DNA of 64,000 bases from the NCBI GenBank assembly GCA_003290165.1, contig QNQO01000680.1, forward strand, positions 62,001 to 126,000, given 5' to 3'. The notes under the pieces were generated by a model. That model did no database searches, had not been told where the DNA came from, and saw nothing but the letters and a program-made list of their open reading frames with translations. The stretch comes from Berberis thunbergii (lineage: Eukaryota > Streptophyta > Magnoliopsida > Ranunculales > Berberidaceae). Positions 1 through 10,567 of this stretch are shown here, piece by piece; the stretch's first letter is position 1; each line of letters begins with the position of its first letter. The position numbers were made by a program, and so were the translations under genes.

Positions 1-980
1 TACCACCCTACTTCTACATAACCCCAAACCATAAACATTCTCTTCCAACAAACATCCCCTCCCTTAAACTTTATCAAATCAAACACCCCTTACCCAAAAC
101 ATTACTAAATCAAAGACCCCAAAACTTGGACCAAAAAAAAAAAAAACACCTCATACCATGTACCATCATCCCTTTACCCTTTTTTAACTTTTTTATTTTT
201 TGGAAGAAGAAGAAGATCAAGTAAGAAAAAAAACAAGAGTTGAACAAGATTTAGCTTAAGGGTACCCACCCACCCAATTCTCCAAACAACTTTGAGCAGT
301 GATGAATTTGGGGTAAAAAGGGCTTGAGAGAGAAACAGAGAGACCTCCCCTGCCTCTGCACTTTATTCTCTCTTCTTCAAATTCGATACTTTGGCTCTTG
401 TACTGTAATCGAGGTTTTCATTTGAAGAGAAACCCATTTCTCTCTATTTCTCTATCTTTATGTTTCCTACATTGTCTCGTTCTACACCCAAACAAGAACC
501 CCACCATTTCTCTTTCACGTTTCACTCTTTCTGCACCTCTCTGTTCCATCTGAATGAGTGAGTGTGTGAGTGATGATGAGATGAGATGAGAGGAGCAAAA
601 AACAAATTTACATCTTGGTGAGAGATTTTCACTGGGGTTTTTGGATTCTTCTTGGTGAGAGAGACTGAAAGCTCAGACAAGTACACACAAACACTAGTTA
701 TTCATTGATTCGTCTTCTTTTGCTTGTTTTTGCAGAGAAAAACAGGGGAGTTTGAGGAGAACCCATATGTTGTTTTTCTCCCTTTTGTGAAAAAGGGGTA
801 AACAAGAGATCCCAGAGACTATCAGCGAATTGGGGTTTTCCTTTTTTCTCTCTTTGATTTGATCCTCTGTTGTTTGTTCTGAAAAACCCAGAGTTTTTTC
901 TTTTGGATTTCTCTGGGGGTAGAATAAAAAAATCAATCTTTTTTAAGGGTGGGGCAACTGTATGAAGAAATAGTGGAACA
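1..980 (+). promoter_or_regulatory. Upstream region and GA/CT-rich leader of the 5-phosphatase gene
   Basis: There is no coding content on the + strand here. From about 300 to 980 the sequence becomes rich in GAGA/CTCT and TTTC tracts, typical of plant 5' leaders. Several short upstream ATGs occur: one at 461 opens a reading frame of about 33 codons, and a four-codon frame lies at 962-973 immediately before the main start. The transcription start cannot be fixed from the sequence and no clear TATA box was seen, so how much is leader and how much is promoter is inference. Confidence 0.5.
962..973 (+). promoter_or_regulatory. Minimal upstream ORF (ATG AAG AAA TAG)
   Basis: A four-codon frame encodes Met-Lys-Lys-stop and ends seven bases before the main ATG at 981. 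If the leader includes this point, ribosomes scanning to the main start must pass or translate it, so it could lower translation of the phosphatase. That it is transcribed is inferred from the leader-like composition around it. Confidence 0.45.
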
Positions 981-3673
981 ATGAGAGATGACAACTTGAA
1001 GAAAAACAAGCTCTCATGGTCTAAGAGCCTTGTGAGGAAATGGTTCAATATCAAGACCAGGGCTGAGGACTTTCATGCAGATGAGGTTGTCTATGGAGGT
1101 CAGTGTTTTTGTTTTTGAGATTTGGAATATTGTCTTTTATACAACATTTGATTCATGTTTGATTGGGAATCTTGGGTTTAATCTTGCAAACAAGGAAATG
1201 GGGTTTTTGTTTTCTTGATTTCATTATTTGATGGGTTTTGCAACTTATTGATTCTTCCTTCTGATTATTAAAGTTTCAATCTTGTTTTGATTGGGTATTG
1301 GAATTGAAGATGTGAGGTTGGTTTTATTCATTTGGGGTCTACATCACACTGTGGGTTTTGTGTTGTAGGTGGTGATGGAGACTGGAGTAGATTCACAGAG
1401 ATGGAAACATGCACAATCAAGAGAACTAAAACAGGTAATTTTTCAAGCTAACATTTTTAATGGATTAGTCTCTTAATTCATTCCCCCCTTCTTTGATTTA
1501 TACGTCTCTAATCCATTTCCCTCTTGGGTTCTACAGAGAGATTGAACAAGAGGAGTTCTGATCGGGTTCGGCGAGGGAAGCCCGAACCGGATGCCTCACA
1601 ATTTACAGATGTGCAGAATTACAAGTATGTTGTGTTCTTGGTTTGCTTTTGATTTGACTGGGTGTGGTGGGTGTGGTTTTAACCTTATTCTTCTTGATTG
1701 GGACAATAGTGTCTTTGTAGCTACATGGAATGTGGGTGGAAAATCTCCCCCAAGTCATTTGAATCTTGAAGATTGGCTCCATACTTCATCTCCTGCAGAC
1801 ATTTATGTTCTTGGGTATGTTTCCTTTGTTCACAAGCAGCCCTCGAATAGTTCATTAACTCGCTCATATGAATGATGATCTTTTATGTTCAGATTTCAGG
1901 AGATTGTTCCATTGAATGCTGGAAATGTTTTGGGATCAGAAGATAATGGACCTGCCCGAAAATGGCTGGCTCTAATCCGAAAGACTTTAAACAATCTTCC
2001 TGGCACCAGTGGAAGTGGAGGGTATTATACACCTTCTCCCATCCCAGAGCCAATTGTTGAATTGGATTCTGATTTTGAGGGTTCAACAAGGCAAAAGCCT
2101 CCATCTTTCTTCCATCGCCGATCATTTCAGTCCTTAAGTCGCAGCTTGAGAATGGACACTGACATGCCAACCCAACAGCCAAGGCTAGATCGCCGATTCA
2201 GTGTTTGTGACCGAATAGTTTATGGTTCTAGACCTAGTGATTATGACACTAGTTATAGGTGGGGTTCGTCCGATGATGAGAATGGCCCTGGAGATTCGCC
2301 AAGTACAGTTGTTTTTTCACCAATGTCTTATGGAAGATCCACATCAATAGAAGATAGGGAGAGGATGTCAGGGCATTCCAAGTATTCTTTGGTTGCTAGC
2401 AAGCAAATGGTTGGGATATTTCTCACAGTGTGGGTTAGAAACGATCTAACAGATGCAGTTCGAAACTTGAAGGTGTCTTGTGTTGGAAGAGGACTGATGG
2501 GATATCTTGGAAATAAGGTCCGTTGTTTAGATTAATTTGGTTTAATTTCTTTTTGTAATAGCCTCTTGTCAGATTGCTCTGTTTGTAATTTGAGAGCCAC
2601 TGTGATAAACAACCAAATGAAGCAATCTTTATACATGGTTTTTTCTAGGGATCAATCTCAATCAGCATGTCGTTGCACAGAACGAGCTTTTGCTTTATCT
2701 GTAGTCATTTAACTTCAGGGCAGAAGGAAGGCGATGAGCTCAGAAGAAACTCTGATGTCCTGGAGATCCTGAGAAAGACAAGGTTTCCACGGGTTCACGG
2801 GCTAAGGGATGAGAAATCACCTGAAACAATTCTTGAGCATGAGTAAGGCCACTTTGTCCATTTTATTTTTTACGAAATTGTTCATTTCTGACTTCTGAAA
2901 ATGACTATGTAACAAAGTTTGGCATTAGTTTTCTTTCTTGCTTTGATGTTTTTCTAACTGTATTCCTCTTCAATATAGCCGAATTATATGGCTTGGAGAT
3001 TTGAATTACCGGATTTCCCTTTCTTATCGTTCTGCGAAGGCACTTGTCGAGATGCATAACTGGCGTGCTCTGTTAGAAAATGACCAGGCAAGATGTCTAT
3101 GCACTAGTTTTGTTCATCTTAGATTTCATTCTATTGTGAGAATTTGTCAATCTGAATCTTATGTTATTCTTATTAACAGCTTCGGATAGAACAGAAACGG
3201 GGTCGCGTCTTTGGAGGATGGAACGAAGGGAGAATATACTTCCCACCAACATACAAGTATTCTAATAATTCAGATAGATATGCAGGGGATGACATGCATC
3301 CTAAAGAGAAACGAAGGACCCCTGCATGGTGAGAACTTCACCTATAGCAAAAAGTTTGAACTCCCAAATGCATCATGAATTTCTTATGTAAGTTAACAAA
3401 TGATCAAATACAGGGAACTCATATTTGAATTTCTGTGTGATGTAAAGGTGTGATCGTGTACTGTGGTATGGGAGAGGCCTTCACCAATTATGTTACGTTC
3501 GGGGAGAGTCTAGATTCTCAGATCATAGACCAGTTTATAGTGTTTTCTCAGCGGAGGTTGAATCTATTAGTCATAGTCAAATTAGGAAAAATTCAAGCTT
3601 TTCTAGCTCCCGTGTTGAAGTGGAAGAATTGCTGCCGTATTCACATGGATACACTGATCTTAATTTCTTCTAG
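981..3673 (+). CDS. Type I inositol polyphosphate 5-phosphatase (CVP2/CVL1-like), nine exons
   Basis: Removes the 5-phosphate from inositol polyphosphates and/or phosphoinositides. Exons: 981-1098, 1369-1434, 1537-1624, 1710-1814, 1893-2517, 2649-2842, 2979-3087, 3180-3328 and 3448-3673. They join in frame to 559 residues. Visible motifs: TWNVGG (res. 96-101); [12 protein letters not shown] (126-137) with the metal-binding Glu129; a plant-type Ser/Pro-rich insert around 160-300; the catalytic WLGDLNYR (403-410); PAWCDRVLW (483-491); and SDHRPV (509-514) with the catalytic His511. The start was chosen because MRDDNLKK followed by [13 protein letters not shown] matches the usual family N-terminus. 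There is no signal peptide or membrane segment, so a cytosolic or membrane-surface enzyme is expected. Length is close to CVP2/CVL1 (about 600). Intron 7 (3088-3179) uses a GC donor. In Arabidopsis the closest relatives act in vein patterning and root-hair phosphoinositide control; that role is inference here. Which paralogue it is remains uncertain. Confidence 0.95.
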
Positions 3674-5220
3674 TTGCTGTGGAAAGCCTTCTTTTTCAAG
3701 TAGGCCATCTCTCTATCTTCCCTCTCTAAATGATTATGTTATATCTATTCTCATATTAGATTAAACGTCTTATTCCAATGTTATTTTCTCTAGGAAGGCA
3801 TGGAGATTGTGCTTGGGACAAATTGTATTGGTTGTCATCAATCGATGATTTGCAGCCATTACTCAATTTAATTTTCAATAAGGTAAAGAACCAGAACCAG
3901 AAAAGATTTAAATGACTTTTCTTCTTGTTGTACCGTGCTAGTATTTGTTTTTCCTTTTCCTCCTCTAATTGAGATGGTTTTTATCCATTGTAATCAGGTG
4001 TTCCTACAACTCCAAAAATACCACGGGATAGTTTTTTTAATCGAAATGTATATTCCAAAGACAGATCATCTACTTAACCAATCAGGTGATCACCCACTGC
4101 GATTGTCTTGTCTTACTTTCTAATCTTATATCGTGAATATGCATATTATGGGTAGCTAGCAATCAACCTCATCGAAATAGCTCCTGATTTGGTATGAAAA
4201 TCAATGCATGCATCATAATTTGCACTGTTTGTAACAATAACAACATACAAGCTTCGGTTGCTTTTGGCGACTTTGTGATATGGCTTATTCCAAATACTAT
4301 ATGATATACTCTTCTGAGTAAAACTTCTTGGAGGACATTTCTTGCATGTTCAGTGATTACTAGCTTCTTGCTTGTCTCTATTCTTATCTGTTGATGGTCC
4401 CCAGTGGAAGGAAGAAATGGACATGATGAAAACCTCTGCCTCTAATGGGAATGAGACGGCGCATTTCCCAACCCGGATATAGAAACCGCTTCCTTTCCTT
4501 CACTCTGTTTTAGTCAAAATGTTGAATTGTACTAATATGATCCCAATTATTTCCTCTAAATAGTCTGTACCGATAGGATCATAATTGCTTATTGACATTC
4601 ATCATATTTTCATTACCCAAGTCTTAGTTGGCAAGTAAATCAAACCTCGAGTTGTTTTCCCAAATGAACAATTCTTTTGCTCTTCAACTCTCAAAGGAGA
4701 AGAAACTGCATAACCATACCCTCCATTACACCCCCATCCCTACACCTCCTTATGCTCATTACAAAGTAAGAGAATGGGCAATTGCCCAAAACTTTATTTT
4801 CAATAATTATTGTATCATGTATGTTAATGTGTTGTGAAGCCTGATGGTAAATGCCATCTGCTTGGGTCTTCATAGGTTGAGGAATAATCAAGTAGATGGA
4901 CACAGAAAACATTGCATGATTCACTAATTGAAACATAATGAGGATTTGAGTTCATGAAGATGCCTCATTTTGTAGGAAACAATGTAAACTTTTTATATGT
5001 TAGGTATTTTCATTATTTTTGTTTATGCTTATCTTAGTTGACTAACACAAAACAATTCACTCTTGCTCATGCAGGATGGTGACCTTACTGAAACACAAAA
5101 GCATCAAAGTGGTCAAGTGGGGCGTCGGTCTGACTCTTATTTTTTTTTTTCATTCAATGTCAATACGCTATTCTTTTCTGTAACAAACTGGTCATTGAAT
5201 AATTCGTCTGATAAAGAAGG

Positions 5221-5223
<3 letters not shown>
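3674..5223. other. 3' flank of the phosphatase gene, no further gene seen
   Basis: The first several hundred bases are probably 3' UTR. A segment around 3794-3882 lies between intron-like boundaries, so the UTR may itself be spliced. Beyond about 4.5 kb the DNA is ordinary A+T-rich intergenic sequence. The short open frames lack homology I recognise and are not counted as genes. Confidence 0.5.

Positions 5224-5252
<29 letters not shown>
5224..5252. repeat. Homopolymer (G)29
   Basis: An uninterrupted run of 29 G. It could form G-quadruplexes and is prone to slippage, so the true length is uncertain. A (ATGT) microsatellite follows at 5321-5340. Confidence 0.95.
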
Positions 5253-5320
5253 AAACAGTAATGATTTGGGTAGGGTTTCTTTTGTAGTTGTAATTACAAA
5301 AGGTGGAGCTGGAGATGTTG

Positions 5321-5340
5321 ATGTATGTATGTATGTATAT
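5321..5340. repeat. (ATGT)n microsatellite
   Basis: Four to five copies of ATGT. A simple repeat with no attached gene. Confidence 0.85.
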
Positions 5341-8300
5341 ACACTCATTACCAAAGTGATCAAAGAAAGAAAATGGAAGTTATGATACATTTTTATCTTC
5401 TTCTGATACACATTATGATTTTACTGCAAAAGGGGCAACTTTATTTTCAGATTCAATGATAAGAAGAAAAAAATATATATGAAGTCAAATTTTGTATTTC
5501 CACTCTTTGCCATGTGTGGAAAGGTGAATAATTGTCATGTATAGTTTGAAGTTGTTTTAGTTGAAAGAAAACAAAAATCTTGCTTTCAACACTGTACTAA
5601 TCTTACTCATGTTCAACTAACTACTCCTTGGGAAGTGATGTTAAAAGCTAAGAAAGGGATGTATTATTGTTTTGATTTCTTAAAGCACCTTTGTTAACTT
5701 GTTAATATACATCTTTGATTAAGTAAGCACTAGTGAATCATGAACATTGAGCTCATTCATAATGAAAGCCTCTGAAACCATTAACAATTTTGTGTGTTAT
5801 GTAAAGACCATTCATGAGTTGATAAATATTGATCCTGTGTTGTGTAATTTGTGAACAATAGAATAGAGCCATCTTGTGAGACACACAGGGAGACAGAGAA
5901 TCTAGTAGGGGAAGACTAGCTAGAGACTGAAATACAAAAGCAAGCACCTTGGTTTCTGTTTTGTGAAGCAACCAATTCTTTGGTTCACTTTCATTTGATA
6001 AGACTAACACATGCATGCTTTGGCTCTTCTTCCAAAATCCTCCGACATACATAATTGGTTACCTTTGTTAGACCAATATAATTCCATCCTTAATTCTAAC
6101 AAAAATATTACGTAGCTTCCATGTTACCTTAGCACATTTGTGACTAAGAACCATGGAGATTAGTACAGATTAAGGGTCATTTGGCATTCAAAATACTCAC
6201 ATACTTTGAATAGGAAACAATCTGGTCAACGAACATTGCTGGCCTGATCTCTTCATAAGCCAAAATACTCCAGCGTAAATGGTGGAGGCTAGTCGTACGT
6301 CATCCATGATCATACTGTTAATTTTGTTAGTATCTGATTAAACCAATCAGTGTATTAAAAAACACTATACTAACATGTTTTTCACAAAAATATCATTAAC
6401 AAGGCTGAAGAGCGTTCATTAACAGACCTCAAGTTATATGTAACAACACGTATTTGTGGTTATGTTTTAAAGAAAATGAGTAAAAAGTGTAAAACACTCC
6501 AAAGATGTAATGTAGAATTATTAAATGGTATTGCAGAAAACCTATTAGAGTAGAAACACCTACAATCATGATCACAAAATTTTGCTTCATTTTTTACCAA
6601 GATTAAAATCTTGAAAAATTGCAATGTAAACAGCTACACCATTTTTGTGCTCCAAATTTGGTGGATGATATTCAAGATTTTTTTTACATGATGGTAAGAA
6701 TTAGCTTTATTTAAGGACTTGGTCTATAAAGTTGATCAAATCAAACACCCTAAAATCAAACACCCTACATGACCAATCATATAAGCTTTTTTTAGGGAGC
6801 ATGGTTCATGTCCATCTCGAGGAGGCAACCAATAATGAGTCTAGTGGGACCACAAAAGTGGATCAGAACCCAACGTGGCAGTTTTATAGGAATTGAGAAA
6901 AAGTAGACACATCAAATTCTGATGTGGCTAACTGTCCTTTTATTGGCATATCAGTATCTCTGTAGCTTCTCTCTGTCTCATGAACTATTGGGAAAAAAAA
7001 AAAAAAAAAAAATTTGATAGGAAAGACACATTGAGTTGCTACTATGTTTGCAAAAGGGGAATTTAGCAAAAGAGATTGATATCTCTTTATGAACGCAAAA
7101 CCAACATTGAAATGTGTAATATCTTATAGCACTATCTATTGTGACTTGGGGGAATGCTCTCTTGATGGGAGCTAGCTAGGAAAATCAATTACATGAACTT
7201 GAAATTCACGTATATATTTCAAAAAAAAAAAAAACCTGGACAATTATCGATTCCACTCATGCCATTTGTGTTAGCTTGGCAATGAATTTTATAGGACATG
7301 TACGCGGTTAGAGAATAAGCTCTTTGAAGGGTTTATCTAGCATATATCCGACAATTAATCCATGTTCATGGACAATCGAAGTGGACTTGAGTCACAATGA
7401 CTCTTAAAAAAACAACAAAAAACTCATAGATGTCGATAGCCACTACTAAACTAGTAGATTATTGTTAGTAACAAATTCTTTTACAACAAACCAAAAATCA
7501 AATATTTGTTAGAAAAATAATCAAGGCATTATAATCCACAAGGCTCTAATACGCTTTTCAGAGCACTGGAAGCATGTTAGAGGGTGATCAAAGCTAGATA
7601 CTTTTGAAGCAATAGGGTTTATATTTTAGGTTCACGAAGCAATGGGATTTGCAAGCAAGTTAGCACTATACCAAATGGACAGTTTTGTAACAACCTCTAA
7701 ATAATATCACTTTTGAAATGTAATAGTCCACCAAACAATTTCAAGTCAAAACTAAATTCAGATAAAAAATTTGTTTCACAAATAAAGTGATACAATAAAT
7801 TAGATCACCGTAAATAGTATCACTGACAGCACTATATTATTCATGGTAATCCAATTATTGTATTACTTCATTTGTGAAATTATTTGGTGAACTGTTACAA
7901 TACAAAAATGAAATTTTTTTTTGTTAGTACAAATATATCAATTTGGTGTAAGTGTAGATCTAATGCCTTCACAAATGTTGCTCGCCCTTGGAGTTACTAG
8001 TTAGGTTCCGAGTGTCCCTAATTTTCTAACTTGGCCTTCCGATCCTACATGGTCCATAAAACATATAGGGGTCAACCTAAGTATACGTAATGCCTATAAA
8101 CCACAATGCACGTAGAAAGAATGGTTTCAACTCGAGATCGATCCAAAAATACTAGCACCCATAATTTACACCCAATGTGCGAAACACTAACATATTATCC
8201 CTATACTTAATAATATATCTGTTTCTCATCTATAAAACATAATAAATATTAAATATTTGTATAATTAATTATTCTGATCCATAAACAACATCATCATCCT

Positions 8301-8554
8301 TGCAGAGCATGCGAGTTTTACATCTTAATTAACTTCTACACCAAACCTCAGAATCACCACATGGATTGCAAGAAACAAGCTACCTAGTTGTGGGACAAAA
8401 TTTTCCACCTTCATCAACATAATATATTTTTTTCAACACAAAAATTTGAATTAATTAAAAAATATATATATTAAAATCCAACTTTACACATTAATGTTTA
8501 GAAACATCTTTAAATTTTTTTGGCAGAAAATCATAGGGACTGAAAAACTGACAA
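5341..8554. other. A+T-rich intergenic DNA, no gene seen
   Basis: No recognisable coding exons or RNA genes on either strand. It contains short poly-A/T runs (for example 6991-7010 and 7220-7233) and one foldback-family relic at 6449-6500. A short motif near 6735-6765 resembles sequence at about 75-110, suggesting an old dispersed repeat. Confidence 0.5.
6449..6500. repeat. Relic of the CTAG foldback (MITE-like) family, copy A
   Basis: This stretch matches the interior of the foldbacks at 11333-11477 and 19342-19493. In the order seen here the shared parts are GGTTATGTTTTAAAG, then GAGTAAAAAGTGTAAAA. Terminal inverted repeats are not visible, so it is probably truncated. Confidence 0.45.
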
Positions 8555-8950
8555 TCACATGGGACCCACGTGTCGATATCATATTGATTAAGTGGGTCCC
8601 CTTAGTAAGGTAAAAGAACACGCCTACTGCGATACCGGTACGGTGTAGTGTTACGCATGTGTGACGGAGTGAGCGGTGAGCGAGCGACTACTTCGGAAGC
8701 CGTGTTAGTCGAACCCACGTGATGAGCACGTACGTCATGAACGGTCTATACAGTGGAAGTAGTCCCCCCTCTCTCTCTCTCTCTCTCTGAGGGGACTCCC
8801 GGTTTGCTAATTTCAGTAAGTTTTTGCGGTGCATTTATCACATTTTGCAGATTCGATGGCGTGAGGTCGAGTCTGTACTTTAGGGTTTTATTATGACTAA
8901 AAATTTTGGTTTCTTAAAGATGAGACTTAATCATCATCCACGTGTCACAT
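8555..8950. promoter_or_regulatory. G+C-richer island with three G-boxes and a (CT)10 tract
   Basis: CACGTG G-boxes lie at 8567-8572, 8716-8721 and 8939-8944. A 10-bp inverted repeat pairs 8560-8569 with 8592-8601. A (CT)10 tract occupies 8769-8788. The combination looks like a plant promoter plus 5' leader, but no coding exon follows on either strand. It could be the promoter of a non-coding transcript, a remnant of a lost gene, or chance. Confidence 0.35.
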
Positions 8951-10368
8951 CAGTCTTCTAAGTGCAAGTGACGCACACCACCATTCGCTTGTCTGGCTTG
9001 CCCTTTTTGTCTTGGGAATATGTGAAATTATTGGAGCATTGCATTTCGTGTCCTCAAACCACTAATTACAACTCTATACGATATGTGCACTAAATTTGGG
9101 TTTCAACTTTCAAAAGCCTTTTTCTCCATAAAATACGTGTGCGCGAATTTTTTTTTTCAAATGCTTTTTGGGTTGAATAGTTTCACATAAAAGTGATTAC
9201 AAATCATTCGAAATAAACATAAGAAAGTGGTTCACTAATAAATAACAACTCTACACCACCAGTGTGCACAAGTGTGTGACACCCTAATATTCTCTTAACA
9301 CGAAAACCCTTATTTCTCAAAAATTATATATTCGTCCTTCGAGTGAGGCTAGGAAATCATGTTTTGTAATCAGAATAATGTGGCATTGTTAGAGAAGTTT
9401 TTTACAATTTGAGATACACATAAATTTTTTGAAGATTTTATTATTCCTTTCAAATCATGACACGTCATTCTGATTGCAAAAACTTAATTTCCTAACATTT
9501 TTGTCGTCCCCCAAACTCTTAACCAAAACACAATCATATGGTAAGAAATCACAACAAAAAACATTTTTAAGCATTACAAGGTCAATTCCTTATGTTTTGT
9601 AAAATAAAAATAAAAAACTTTGCAAGTATCTTCGTTGTTGTTGTTGTTGTTGTTGTTTTTTTTTTTTTTTTTCCGCATTCGCATCGACACTTTCAACACT
9701 CTTGGTCTTTTATTTTTTTTGGGAAATCAACACTCTTGGTCTTTGTTACTTTAAGTGGGATCATTATAAATTCTTCAAGCACTTCGTTAATCATCACTCA
9801 AAACACGTTCCTAAAAGTTGGACAAACTATTGTTCACACTTTGAATTGTAGTCAGTTCCTAAAACTCAACCATAACCTTTGTCCTAACCGTGCAAATTTT
9901 GAATACAGAAAGGAAACCTTTAACGACCAAATTGTAACCTCATTTGCCTAAGGACTTGAAACCCAAAATTAGTGAATAAATATCATATAATCTGCCAACC
10001 GTTAGCATATCTACGAATGTCCTCCAATGACTTGTAAGATGCATTTGAGCAAGTTCGTCACAACAATAACGTATTTGATCTTTCAATAAAATTCGTCTTA
10101 AAGGTGCATTCATTTTGGTTAATGGAATGCATGGTTGATGGAATGTTGACATATATCGTAGTTATTCGTCACAATGTTATGAATGAATACTCTTCTACCA
10201 AATCATACAAGCCTGGATAATCAATTTTTTTTTAATTAAACTTTCAGTATTTGAAATGTCAAATCTTTATTACTTCTTTAAAAATCTCAAAACATCGAGA
10301 GTATATTACGATTTTATTCATGAAAATAATTACCCAACTTTCTAAGAGAAGTTAGCTTATTTTTATCC
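8951..10368. other. Intergenic DNA, no gene seen
   Basis: A+T-rich sequence with a (GTT)n plus poly-T tract at 9634-9672. No recognisable gene. An open stretch around 9592-9951 is low-complexity (Val/Phe runs from the repeat) and not credible as coding. Confidence 0.5.
9634..9672. repeat. (GTT)n microsatellite followed by poly-T
   Basis: About seven GTT units run into a T tract of about 19 bases. A simple repeat. Confidence 0.9.
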
Positions 10369-10567
10369 AGAAATTCTAAATGTCGAGGGTTTGGGCGAGG
10401 AAAACCGCGAGGGAAATGAGGTGGACGGGGTGAAAACCGTTCACCCTCCTCGGGATGTGAGCGTTGACTTTTCACACGCACATCCCAAGGAGGGTGGACG
10501 GTTTCCACCCCGTCCACCTCATTTCCCTCGCTGTTTTCCTCGCCCAAAACCTCAACAGCTAGCAAAT
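10369..10567. repeat. Long near-perfect foldback (about 90-bp arms)
   Basis: The left arm (about 10369-10457) and right arm (about 10478-10567) are reverse complements with only scattered mismatches. Shared segments include TTTGGGCGAGGAAAAC, GCGAGGGAAATGAGGTGGAC and ACCCTCCT. The loop is roughly 15-20 bases. The arms are markedly G+C-richer than the A+T-rich flanks. Open frames read through each arm on opposite strands are a by-product of the palindrome, not genes. It may be a MITE-like foldback or a young hairpin-RNA (microRNA/siRNA) locus; the sequence alone does not decide. Confidence 0.85.

Noticed and set aside
694..1054. Minus-strand open frames of 80 and 118 codons over the phosphatase leader and exon 1
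   Set aside because: Low-complexity translations of the CT/GA-rich leader, antisense to a well-supported exon; no recognisable domain.
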